From NCBI GenBank assembly GCA_947588325.1, contig CANPYH010000024.1, positions 1 to 15,098 on the forward strand: a stretch of 15,098 nt of DNA. The letters run 5' to 3'. The stretch is from an uncultured Clostridia bacterium. GTDB lineage: Bacteria > Bacillota > Clostridia > Christensenellales > Pumilibacteraceae. The first letter of the stretch is position 1; each line of letters starts with the position of its first letter. The notes beneath the pieces are model-generated. The model had not been told where the DNA came from. It searched no databases and saw only the letters and a list, made by a program, of their open reading frames with translations. Of this stretch, positions 7,142 through 13,566 are shown one piece after another. A program made the position numbers and the translations under genes.

Positions 7142-8029
7142 ATGAAAAAGGTTATAGTATCAAGCGACAGCACAGCGGATCTCGCTCAGATTTTTGCCGA
7201 GCGTAACATTCCCGTCGTGCCTCTCACCGTCATACTCGGCGAGAAAGAGGGGCTGGACGGCGTGGACGTAACGCCCGACGACATATACGCATACTTCGCG
7301 CAGACCAAGAAAACGCCCAAGACGGCGGCGGCTTCGCCCGAGACTTACGAGGAATTATTCTCCAAGTACACCGCGGACGGGAGCGAGATGGTGCACTTCG
7401 TCATTTCTTCGGACATGAGCGCGTGCTACAGTAACGCCCTCACCGTTGCCGAGAAGTTCCCGGGTGTGCATATCATAGACTCGCACAACCTCTCGACGGG
7501 GATAGGCTTACAGGTGCTGTATGCCTGCGACCTTGCCGAGCAGGGGCTGACGGCGGCGGAGATAGTCGAGAAGGTCGAGGCGCGTAAGTCGGCGGTTCAG
7601 GCCTCCTTCGTCGTGGATACCATGGACTTCCTTCACCGCGGGGGAAGGTGCAGCGGCGTTTCGGCGTTCTTCGCGAGCATACTTAAAATACACCCCTCCA
7701 TACTTGTCGAGCCTGTCAGCGGTAAAATGGTAGTCGGCAAGAAATATATGGGTAATATCTCCAAAGTTACCACCAAATACGCCCGCGACACGCTGGAAAA
7801 ATTCTCCAACATAGACCCGAAATATGTGTTCGTAACGCACACTTCGGCGGGCGACGAGCTGGTGGAGCAGGTGAAACGGCAGGTGCTGGAAGTCCGCCCC
7901 GAGGCGAATGTGCTTTGCACCGTTGCGGGCGCGACGGTTACTTCCCACTGCGGGAAGGGCACCCTCGGCGTGTTATACTATAACGACTACGACAAAACAA
8001 AGGGGGGATCCCCTGAGCGCGCGGACTAA
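7142..8029 (+). CDS. DegV family fatty-acid-binding protein, copy 1 (295 aa)
   Basis: DegV-family proteins bind a fatty acid; those studied as FakB present it to the kinase FakA for phosphorylation and entry into phospholipids. Typical features are the N-terminal SSDSTADL, the central KTAA segment near residues 60-63 (many relatives have KTSQPS), the SACYSNA helix, and FLHRGGRCSG (163-172) with the conserved Arg. The C-terminal half carries TSHCGKGTLGVLYY, the usual region ending in His and Gly. The start has a strong ribosome binding site (GGAGGAGTAAGT). The last residues, KTKGGSPERAD, look like an unconserved tail. A near-identical paralogue follows 61 bases later. No clean promoter stands out in 7047-7141, although the region is AT-rich. 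Confidence 0.9.
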   Translation: MKKVIVSSDSTADLAQIFAERNIPVVPLTVILGEKEGLDGVDVTPDDIYAYFAQTKKTPKTAAASPETYEELFSKYTADGSEMVHFVISSDMSACYSNALTVAEKFPGVHIIDSHNLSTGIGLQVLYACDLAEQGLTAAEIVEKVEARKSAVQASFVVDTMDFLHRGGRCSGVSAFFASILKIHPSILVEPVSGKMVVGKKYMGNISKVTTKYARDTLEKFSNIDPKYVFVTHTSAGDELVEQVKRQVLEVRPEANVLCTVAGATVTSHCGKGTLGVLYYNDYDKTKGGSPERAD

Positions 8030-8090
8030 AGCGGCTTAAAGCCAATCGCGGCGGGTCCGACAGGCAAATTCGCGAAAAGGAGTAATAACT

Positions 8091-8954
8091 ATGCCAAAAA
8101 TTCACATTATGCTCGACAGCTCGGCGGATATGCCGACGGAGATAGCCGAAGAGCGCGACATACACATAGAGCCCCTTCGCGTGCTCCTCGGAGACAGAGA
8201 GGGGCTGGACGGCGTGGATATTAAACCCGACGACATATATGCGTACTTCGCGCAGACCAAGAAAACGCCCAAGACGGCGGCGGTGGAACCCGAGCGTTTC
8301 GAACGTGCCTTCCGCAAACTCACCGAAGGGGGCGACGAGGTAATATACATTGCCATATCGAGCACGCTGAGCGCCTGCTACAACAACGCCCGTCTCGCTT
8401 CGCAGGATATATCGGGAGTGTACGTTATCGACTCCCTCAACCTTTGCAGCGGCGCCTCACTTCTCGCCCTCTACGCCGACGACCTCGTTAAAAGCGGACT
8501 GAGCGCGAAAGAGATCGTGGAGAGGGTGGAAAAGCGCAAGTCGGCAGTGCGGCTGTCCCTTATCGTGGATAATATGACCTTCCTCCACCGCGGGGGCAGG
8601 TGCAGCAGTATAACCGCGCTCATTGCGAGCGTGCTCAAGATCAAGCCCACGATCATACTCCATCCCGACGGAAAACTCACGGTGGGCAGGAAGTTCATAG
8701 GCTCGGCGGCAAAAGCGCTGGTTAAGTACGCGGCGGACGTGCTTAAAAAGGCGGACAACGTGGATAAGAAGTACTTCTTCCTCACGCACACATCCGCGCC
8801 CCGCGCAGTTTTGGACGAGATAAGAGGAATGATAGAGGCGGCATTGCCCGGGGTAAACATAATCGAGAATATCCCCAACGCCACCATAACCTCGCATACG
8901 GGCAAGGGCGGTATCGGGCTTATATACATCAACGACGGAGGGGTCACGGACTGA
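8091..8954 (+). CDS. DegV family fatty-acid-binding protein, copy 2 (287 aa)
   Basis: A second DegV paralogue in tandem. It shares LDSSADMP at the N-terminus, the block DDIYAYFAQTKKTPKTAA with copy 1, SACYNNA, FLHRGGRCSS and TSHTGKGGIGLIY near the end. The middle and the C-terminal half differ substantially from copy 1, so the two may bind different acyl chains, as FakB1 and FakB2 do; that role is inferred from the family. The ribosome binding site AAAAGGAGTAATAACT precedes the ATG. Copy 1 starts at 7142 and this copy is followed by tsaD after only 5 bases, so at least the 3' side is part of a longer operon. No FakA (Dak-like kinase) gene is in the window. Confidence 0.9.
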   Translation: MPKIHIMLDSSADMPTEIAEERDIHIEPLRVLLGDREGLDGVDIKPDDIYAYFAQTKKTPKTAAVEPERFERAFRKLTEGGDEVIYIAISSTLSACYNNARLASQDISGVYVIDSLNLCSGASLLALYADDLVKSGLSAKEIVERVEKRKSAVRLSLIVDNMTFLHRGGRCSSITALIASVLKIKPTIILHPDGKLTVGRKFIGSAAKALVKYAADVLKKADNVDKKYFFLTHTSAPRAVLDEIRGMIEAALPGVNIIENIPNATITSHTGKGGIGLIYINDGGVTD

Positions 8955-8959
8955 CTCAC

Positions 8960-9964
8960 ATGAAAGACATATACGTTCTCGGAATCGAATCGTCCTGCGA
9001 CGAAACGGCGGCGGCTGTGGTTAAAAACGGCAGAGAGTGCCTCTCCAACGTCATTGCCAGCCAGATAGAAATTCACCGCAGGTTCGGCGGCGTGGTCCCC
9101 GAGATAGCGGGGCGCAACCACCTTCTCGCCGTTATGCCCGTAATAGACGAGGCGCTTTCGAAGGCGGGAGTGCCCAAGGAGCGGATAGACGCGGTCGCGG
9201 TTACTTACGGCGCGGGACTGATAGGCTGTCTGCTCGTCGGCGTTTCGGCGGCAAAGGCGTTGGCTTACGCGATAGAGAAGCCGCTTATAAAGGTTAACCA
9301 TATCGAGGGGCACATTGCGGCGAATTTTATAGCCTTTCCCGATCTTAAGCCCCCCTTTCTTTCGCTGGTCGCGAGCGGCGGGCACACGAGCATAGTCGAA
9401 GTGCGGAGCTACACCGAATATAACACGGTGGGAGCGACGGCGGACGACGCGATAGGCGAGGCGTTCGATAAGGTCGCGCGTATACTCGGCTTGCCGTACC
9501 CCGGCGGACCCGAGATAGACAAGCGGGCAAAACTCGGACAAGCTACAATAAAATTCTGTCCCAACCTCCGCGCGAGGAGCGACCTTGCATACTCCTTCTC
9601 GGGGCTGAAAACGGCGGTGGTAAACTATGTGCATAACCTTACCCAGCGCGGCGAAGAGATACCCGTGAACGATATTTGCGCGTCGTTTACCGCCGAAGCG
9701 GTGGGATACGCGACCGACACATTCGTGCTCGCGGCAAAGGAGCGCGGAATAAAACAAGCGGTGCTTGCGGGCGGCGTGGCGGCTAACTCCTATCTCCGCG
9801 CGCACCTCTCCGAAGCGCTGGGAAGAGAGGGGATAACCCTTTTCGTCCCGCCCCCCGTACTGTGTACGGACAACGCGGCAATGATAGCGGCGCGAGGCTA
9901 CTACTCCTTTGCGGAGGGCAAGGACATAGCCGATCTCACGCTCAACGCCGTATCCAATCTGTAA
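8960..9964 (+). CDS. tsaD: tRNA N6-adenosine threonylcarbamoyltransferase TsaD
   Basis: This transfers the threonylcarbamoyl group to adenosine-37 of tRNAs that read ANN codons, acting with TsaB and TsaE in the cytoplasm. It is an ASKHA-fold, Kae1/Gcp family member of standard length (334 residues). Visible motifs are GIESSCDETAAAVV (8-21), the metal-binding HIEGH (His114, His118), SGGHTS (139-144), GATADDAIGEAFDKVARILGLPYPGGP (158-184) and CTDNAAMIA (302-310) with the metal ligand Asp304. The ATG lies 5 bases after the DegV stop. The nearest GGAGGGG (8937-8943) is 16 bases away, so coupling with the DegV gene is likely. No tsaB or tsaE is adjacent here. Confidence 0.96.
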   Translation: MKDIYVLGIESSCDETAAAVVKNGRECLSNVIASQIEIHRRFGGVVPEIAGRNHLLAVMPVIDEALSKAGVPKERIDAVAVTYGAGLIGCLLVGVSAAKALAYAIEKPLIKVNHIEGHIAANFIAFPDLKPPFLSLVASGGHTSIVEVRSYTEYNTVGATADDAIGEAFDKVARILGLPYPGGPEIDKRAKLGQATIKFCPNLRARSDLAYSFSGLKTAVVNYVHNLTQRGEEIPVNDICASFTAEAVGYATDTFVLAAKERGIKQAVLAGGVAANSYLRAHLSEALGREGITLFVPPPVLCTDNAAMIAARGYYSFAEGKDIADLTLNAVSNL

Positions 9965-9968
9965 AACT

Positions 9969-10313
9969 ATGAGAGACCCCCGAAGAAAATTGAGAAAAAC
10001 GCCGAATAAACTGCCCGTCGGCGAAGTCGTCATAGGCGATATGGTTGTCGTCTATAAGTTATGCGGTACGGTTATCAGAGGTAAACTCGGTGAAATCGAC
10101 GACGTCGGCATGACTTTGGAGAACACCGAGATTTACGACGACAACATACTATACGAGAATACGGGCACCGTCACCGTTGCCTTCGACGATATGGCGGCAT
10201 ACGGCTATTCCCGCCAGAAAGAGGCAATTGTCGAGAAAATACTCTGGGAACTCACCACCTACGTCCCCGAGCCCATCAAGCATATCCGCATCCGCCGCAG
10301 CAAACGCGGCTGA
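9969..10313 (+). CDS. Small basic hypothetical protein (114 aa) coupled to tsaD
   Basis: I do not recognise this protein. It starts with a basic segment (RDPRRKLRKTPNK), continues as a run of short beta-like strands with repeated Val/Ile and Gly (about 17-75: VGEVVIGDMVVVYK, TVIRGKLGE, VGMTLENTEI, TGTVTVAFDD), and ends with a helix and a second basic tail (KHIRIRRSKRG). The central part resembles small SH3- or Sm-like barrels by pattern only. The basic ends suggest nucleic-acid or ribosome contact, which is a guess. The ATG follows the tsaD stop by 4 bases with no ribosome binding site, which supports translational coupling. It is followed at once by the promoter/hairpin block at 10333. Confidence 0.75.
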   Translation: MRDPRRKLRKTPNKLPVGEVVIGDMVVVYKLCGTVIRGKLGEIDDVGMTLENTEIYDDNILYENTGTVTVAFDDMAAYGYSRQKEAIVEKILWELTTYVPEPIKHIRIRRSKRG

Positions 10314-10332
10314 TATTTTTCCGAAAAAGGTA

Positions 10333-10361
10333 TTGACAATGGGTAAATATGGGTGTATAAT
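10333..10361 (+). promoter_or_regulatory. Consensus sigma-70 promoter (TTGACA-17-TATAAT)
   Basis: TTGACA at 10333-10338, a 17-base spacer and TATAAT at 10356-10361: both hexamers match the consensus exactly, the strongest promoter by sequence in the window. The last T of the -10 box is the first base of a perfect inverted repeat (10361-10397), and the expected start near 10367-10369 falls inside its left arm. The ATPase start codon lies about 80 bases downstream. Confidence 0.85.
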
Positions 10362-10397
10362 ACGACTAATCTCGAAAATAAATCGAGATTAGTCGTA
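10361..10397 (+). repeat. Perfect 15-bp inverted repeat over the start site (operator or hairpin/terminator)
   Basis: Bases 10361-10375 and 10383-10397 are exact inverted copies with a 7-base loop (AAATAAA). On the plus strand the right arm is followed by AATTTTTATTATTTTT, so as RNA it looks like an intrinsic terminator. Two readings are possible: the terminator of the tsaD operon placed on top of the next promoter, or an operator for a dimeric repressor covering -10 and +1. A transcript from the promoter would begin inside the left arm and keep about 9 bp of the stem, giving either a very short hairpin RNA or an mRNA with a 5' hairpin. Confidence 0.85.
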
Positions 10398-10434
10398 ATT
10401 TTTATTATTTTTATTATATTATTATAATTATATT
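10397..10434. promoter_or_regulatory. 38-bp pure A/T tract with a second TATAAT
   Basis: There is no G or C from 10397 to 10434, in a genome whose genes are GC-rich. Within it a second perfect TATAAT sits at 10423-10428, 20 bases before the ATPase ATG, with a weak -35 (TTTTAT at 10400-10405, 17-base spacing). Transcription from here would give a leader of about 14 bases that keeps the ribosome binding site. The tract could also be an AT-rich regulator site or a melting region. Confidence 0.45.
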
Positions 10435-10448
10435 CTTTCGAGGTGGAA

Positions 10449-11696
10449 ATGGAGTATATAAAGAGAAATATCGAGGAGTATGTTCGGCGTTGCGACAAGA
10501 CGTTCAAGTGCATACTTGTGACGGGAGCGCGGCAGACGGGGAAATCGACCATGCTGAAAAAGCTGTTTTCGGAGCGCAAGCATGTCTCTTTCGACGACCC
10601 CTTTATCGAGGAGCAGGCGAGGGAGAACCCCGCGACTTTTCTTGAGCTTAACCGTCCCCCCGTCCTGCTTGACGAGGTGCAGCGGGTGACAAGTCTCTTC
10701 CGTTATATCAAACTCATCTGCGACGGAAGGGAGGACAGAGGGCTGTTCTGTCTCTCGGGTTCGCAACCCTTCGAGCTTATGCGAGACGTGTCCGAATCTC
10801 TTTCGGGCAGGGCGTGTATAATCGAGCTGGCGGGGCTGTCTCTCCGCGAGATTATGGGGGATTCCTTCAACAAGCCCTTTCTTCCCACCCTCGAATACGC
10901 GATGGAGCGGCGCGGCAGTGCGAAACGCCCCGAAAATATCTGGGAGATTATTCACCGCGGCAGTTATCCCGAACTGCAAAACCCCGAAGTCGATTGGGGT
11001 ACCTTCTATGCAGGCTATGTCAAGACCTATCTCGAGCGGGACGTGCGCAGTCTTTCGGCGGTGCACAGCCTCGACGACTTCCGTAAATTCATGGTCGCCG
11101 CCGCCTCGCGAACGGGGCAAATGCTGAACTACGCCAACATAGCCGACGAGATAGGCAGGGATCAGACGACGGTTAAAAATTGGATAAGCGTGCTCGAGGC
11201 TTCGGGAATAGTCTACTTATTGGAGCCGTACACCTCTTCGGCGCTCAAGCGGGCTATAAAAACGCCCAAACTCTATTTCCGCGACACGGGGCTTGCCGCA
11301 TATCTGACGCGGTGGCTCACTCCCGAAACGCTGGCGGTGGGGGCTATGAGCGGCGCCTTCTTCGAAACCTTCGTCGTCTCCGAAATACTTAAATCGTATT
11401 CAAACTGCGGCATGGACTACCGCTACTCGGCGTTCTACTACAGGGGCAAGGACAAAAAGCTCCGTAACGGCGAGTGGTCGGAGAGCGAAATCGACTTAAT
11501 AATCGAGGAGGGCGGCGTACTCTATCCCGTCGAGATCAAGCGGAGCGCGAGCGTGAGCGCCGACGAAACCTCGGCTTTCACCGTCCTTGACAGGATCGAG
11601 GGGAAAAAGCGGGGGACGGGCGGGGTTGTCTGCATGTGTCCCGAAGTGGGGGCTTTGCGGGATAACGTACTGCAAATCCCCGTGTGGTACGTGTGA
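10449..11696 (+). CDS. AAA family ATPase with DUF4143-type C-terminus (415 aa)
   Basis: A stand-alone ATPase of the AAA_14/DUF4143 type; the cellular role of this large family is not settled. The N-terminal part has Walker A GARQTGKST (26-34) and Walker B VLLDEVQ (72-78), followed by FCLSGSQP (sensor-1-like, 100-107). A winged-helix-like segment, NYANIADEIGRDQTTVKNW, lies at 227-245. The C-terminal part carries a PD-(D/E)xK-like pattern, with Asp349 in SEIDLII and Glu362-x-Lys364 in VEIKRS, as in DUF4143. I chose ATG 10449 over GTG 10443 because GAGGTGG (10440-10446) is then the ribosome binding site. It is monocistronic, with its own promoter block and a bidirectional terminator downstream. 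Such genes are often accessory and spread by transfer. Confidence 0.9.
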   Translation: MEYIKRNIEEYVRRCDKTFKCILVTGARQTGKSTMLKKLFSERKHVSFDDPFIEEQARENPATFLELNRPPVLLDEVQRVTSLFRYIKLICDGREDRGLFCLSGSQPFELMRDVSESLSGRACIIELAGLSLREIMGDSFNKPFLPTLEYAMERRGSAKRPENIWEIIHRGSYPELQNPEVDWGTFYAGYVKTYLERDVRSLSAVHSLDDFRKFMVAAASRTGQMLNYANIADEIGRDQTTVKNWISVLEASGIVYLLEPYTSSALKRAIKTPKLYFRDTGLAAYLTRWLTPETLAVGAMSGAFFETFVVSEILKSYSNCGMDYRYSAFYYRGKDKKLRNGEWSESEIDLIIEEGGVLYPVEIKRSASVSADETSAFTVLDRIEGKKRGTGGVVCMCPEVGALRDNVLQIPVWYV

Positions 11697-11718
11697 TTGC
11701 GACGCGAAGGGAACGAAA

Positions 11719-11760
11719 AAAGCCGACGCAAGGCGTTATGACCTACGTCGGTTTTATTGT
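11719..11760. terminator. Bidirectional intrinsic terminator between converging genes
   Basis: AAAGCCGACG (11719-11728) pairs with CGTCGGTTTT (11746-11755); inside, AGG (11731-11733) pairs with CCT (11742-11744). The plus strand continues TTTTATTGTTT, which ends the ATPase transcript. On the minus strand the core CCGACG/CGTCGG stem is followed by CTTTTTT, which suits the ABC exporter operon arriving from the other side. It begins 22 bases after the ATPase stop codon. Confidence 0.85.
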
Positions 11761-11774
11761 TTAACAATGGGGCT

Positions 11775-11840
11775 CGGACGCTATACTTAAATACTATGTG
11801 CGTCTGCTACATACGTCGCTGCGGCTGTAGCAAGCGTCCG
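11775..11840. repeat. Nested inverted repeats in the exporter 3' region
   Basis: CGGACGCT (11775-11782) and AGCGTCCG (11833-11840) are perfect inverted copies. Inside them GCTACA (11806-11811) and TGTAGC (11826-11831) form a second pair. A competing partner also exists: GACGC (11777-11781) can instead pair with GCGTC (11800-11804). This 66-base element lies in the 3' untranslated part of the minus-strand exporter mRNA, before the terminator. It may be a structured RNA or simply a decayed repeat. Confidence 0.45.
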
Positions 11841-11854
11841 CGTGCGGTCGTGCG

Positions 11855-12646
11855 TTATGTCTCGGTGACGTTGAGTTTTTGGTAGGGAGTTTCACCTGCT
11901 TTGGACTTTTGCAGGGAGTCGGCTTCATATGCCGAGCAGACTTCGTCGGCGTCGCCGTACATCTTCATCTTGCCGTGGTCCAGCCACAGCACCTTGCTGC
12001 ACATGGAGCGCACCAGACTCATGGAGTGGGAGACGAGGATAAAGGTTGTGCCCTTCTGCTTGATCTCGGCAATCTTCTCCGAGCACTTGCGGGCATAAGC
12101 CGCGTCGCCCGTTGAGAGCACTTCGTCCGTCAGCATAATATCCGGCTCGACGTCAACGGCAATGGCGAAGGCGAGGCGGGAGCGCATACCCGAAGAGTAG
12201 TTCTTGATAGGCACGTTGATAAACTCGCCAAGCTCGGAGAAGGCGACAATCTCGTCGTACTTCTCGTCTATCTGCTTCTTGCTCAAACCCATATATGCGC
12301 CCGAGAGGTAGATATTATTCCTGCCCGTCTCTTCGGGGTCGAAGCCCGTACCGAGGGAGAGGAGGGTGGATATACCGTTAATCTCCACGCTTCCTGTCGT
12401 GGGTTCGAGTATTTCGGCTATGACTTTGAGGAGAGTGGACTTACCCGCTCCGTTGTGTCCGATTATCCCGAGCGACTCCCCGCGGCAGACCTTGAGGGAG
12501 ATGTTGTCGAGGGCGTTGAAACGGCGGTATTTCAGCTTGCGTTTGAAAAAGCGCACTACATACTCCTTGACGGAATTGACCTTTTCCGTGGGGAAGCGGT
12601 ATTGCACGCAAACGTTTTTGAGTTCGATCAATACTTCTTTGCTCAT
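11855..12646 (-). CDS. ABC exporter ATPase, polysaccharide/teichoic acid type (263 aa)
   Basis: The nucleotide-binding subunit of an ABC-2 exporter that moves lipid-linked polysaccharide, O-antigen or teichoic-acid chains across the membrane (Wzt/TagH/RfbB group). It has the N-terminal insertion typical of this group (NSVKEYVVRFFKRKLKYRR, 24-42), Walker A GHNGAGKST (63-71), signature YSSGMRSR (150-157), Walker B DIMLTDEVLSTGD (169-181) and the switch His207 in VSHSMS. At 263 residues it ends soon after the ATPase domain and lacks the C-terminal carbohydrate-binding domain of long Wzt proteins. The ribosome binding site AAGGGGGAG overlaps the permease stop codon 10 bases upstream, so the two are coupled. 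No glycosyltransferase gene lies nearby. Confidence 0.92.
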   Translation of the reverse strand: MSKEVLIELKNVCVQYRFPTEKVNSVKEYVVRFFKRKLKYRRFNALDNISLKVCRGESLGIIGHNGAGKSTLLKVIAEILEPTTGSVEINGISTLLSLGTGFDPEETGRNNIYLSGAYMGLSKKQIDEKYDEIVAFSELGEFINVPIKNYSSGMRSRLAFAIAVDVEPDIMLTDEVLSTGDAAYARKCSEKIAEIKQKGTTFILVSHSMSLVRSMCSKVLWLDHGKMKMYGDADEVCSAYEADSLQKSKAGETPYQKLNVTET

Positions 12647-12655
12647 GTCTCCCCC

Positions 12656-13465
12656 TTACAGATAGAGTATGAATTTGCGCTTAAGCGACTTGAACACCAG
12701 CGCGCCGAGGGCGTACATGGCGATTGCCCAGCCGAATATAAACAGGAACTGCGACAGTGCGGGTACCGTCCCGGGCAGTCCGTTCTGCCCGATAATCGTT
12801 CGGAAAAAGTCCACATATTGCGTCATGGGGTTGATGTTGATAATCATGACGACGGCGTTGGGGAAGGAGTCCGTCTTATAGAAGAGGGGAGTGAGGTACC
12901 GCCACAGCACCATAAACACGCCGTATATGTGCTCGATATCGCGGAAGAATACATAGAGGGCGGCGAGCAGCAGCGATACGCCGTATGAGAATACGACGAG
13001 GCAGGGCAGCCACACGATGACGAATATTATCGTCCAATTGACATAGTAACCCGGCACGAAGATCATGGTAAAGAGCATGATCAGGATAAGAGCCACGGCG
13101 GAAAAGAGGAAGTTGACGAGGGAGGACAGCGTTTTTGCGAGGGGGATAACCTCGTAACTCAATTTTGTGCTGTTAAGAAGCCCCGTACTGTTGGCAATAC
13201 TTTTAAGTGAGGTGAGCGTCGCTTCGCTGAGCACGTTAAAGGCTATGGACGCAGAGAGAAGGTAGAGGTGGTAAGTCGGGTCGCCGTTGCCGAAGAACTG
13301 CCCGAAGATAAACCACAGCACGAGCATTTCGAGTATGGGACGAAGGACCGTCCACAGCACCCCGAGGAAGGAATTTCTGTATTTGAACCGCACATTCTGC
13401 TTGACCATGGAAGTCAGGACGTACAAATTCTTTTTTCTCTCTTTCCTTTTTTTGTCGGATAACAT
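12656..13465 (-). CDS. ABC-2 type polysaccharide exporter permease (269 aa)
   Basis: The membrane subunit that pairs with the ATPase at 11855-12646 (Wzm/TagG/RfbA group). The usual family motifs are present: RFKYRNSFLGVLWTVLRPIL (26-45) at the first membrane segment, YVFFRDIEHI (171-180), LTPLFY (191-196) and NPMTQYVDFFR (212-222). About six membrane segments can be placed near 33-56, 67-90, 112-136, 144-172, 180-197 and 237-258, with a basic N-terminus and a basic C-terminal end (KSLKRKFILYL). The ribosome binding site AGAGGGA lies 6 bases before the ATG. It is the first gene of a two-gene minus-strand operon, divergent from the PLP enzyme gene. Confidence 0.92.
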   Translation of the reverse strand: MLSDKKRKERKKNLYVLTSMVKQNVRFKYRNSFLGVLWTVLRPILEMLVLWFIFGQFFGNGDPTYHLYLLSASIAFNVLSEATLTSLKSIANSTGLLNSTKLSYEVIPLAKTLSSLVNFLFSAVALILIMLFTMIFVPGYYVNWTIIFVIVWLPCLVVFSYGVSLLLAALYVFFRDIEHIYGVFMVLWRYLTPLFYKTDSFPNAVVMIININPMTQYVDFFRTIIGQNGLPGTVPALSQFLFIFGWAIAMYALGALVFKSLKRKFILYL

Positions 13466-13489
13466 TTTGTTCCCTCTTTCCTACGTTAA

Positions 13490-13519
13490 ATAATACCAAG
13501 AAAAGGGGCTCGCCGTCAA
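13490..13519 (-). promoter_or_regulatory. Predicted sigma-70 promoter of the ABC exporter operon
   Basis: Read on the minus strand: TTGACG (13514-13519), an 18-base spacer and TATTAT (13490-13495). The expected start near 13483 gives a leader of about 18 bases that includes the AGAGGGA ribosome binding site. Its -35 box lies 9 bases from the -35 box of the opposing promoter at 13529, so the two promoters could compete or share a regulator. Confidence 0.6.
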
Positions 13520-13528
13520 GTAAAACGT

Positions 13529-13557
13529 TTGCGGGTTGCGGTTAAATGTGTTATAAT
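13529..13557 (+). promoter_or_regulatory. Predicted promoter of the PLP enzyme-holB genes (leaderless)
   Basis: TTGCGG (13529-13534), a 17-base spacer and a perfect TATAAT (13552-13557). The ATG at 13567 follows after only 9 bases (AAGCGCGGT), so the expected start lies within about 3 bases of the start codon and no ribosome binding site fits. This is also why an upstream ATG at 13546, which lies inside the promoter, is not the start. Confidence 0.65.
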
Positions 13558-13566
13558 AAGCGCGGT

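Noticed and set aside
7142..8954. Tandem DegV genes as an assembly duplication artefact
   Set aside because: The two proteins differ widely outside a few blocks, including their C-termini, and have separate ribosome binding sites, so they are real diverged paralogues.
8471..10033. Minus-strand open frame of 520 codons opposite DegV copy 2 and tsaD
   Set aside because: It spans two recognised genes antisense and their junction, has low-complexity composition and no promoter or ribosome binding site; it is a shadow frame.
10443..10448. GTG start two codons upstream for the AAA ATPase
   Set aside because: The GTG is part of the GAGGTGG ribosome binding site for the ATG at 10449, which fits better.
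10333..10448. Possible riboswitch or tRNA-like element in the AT-rich gap
   Set aside because: There is only one simple hairpin and no multi-helix layout, conserved loop sequence or tRNA cloverleaf; it is described as promoter, inverted repeat and AT tract instead.
13546..13566. Earlier ATG start for the PLP enzyme (7 extra residues)
   Set aside because: It lies across the -10 region of the predicted promoter; the family-typical N-terminus begins at the ATG at 13567.
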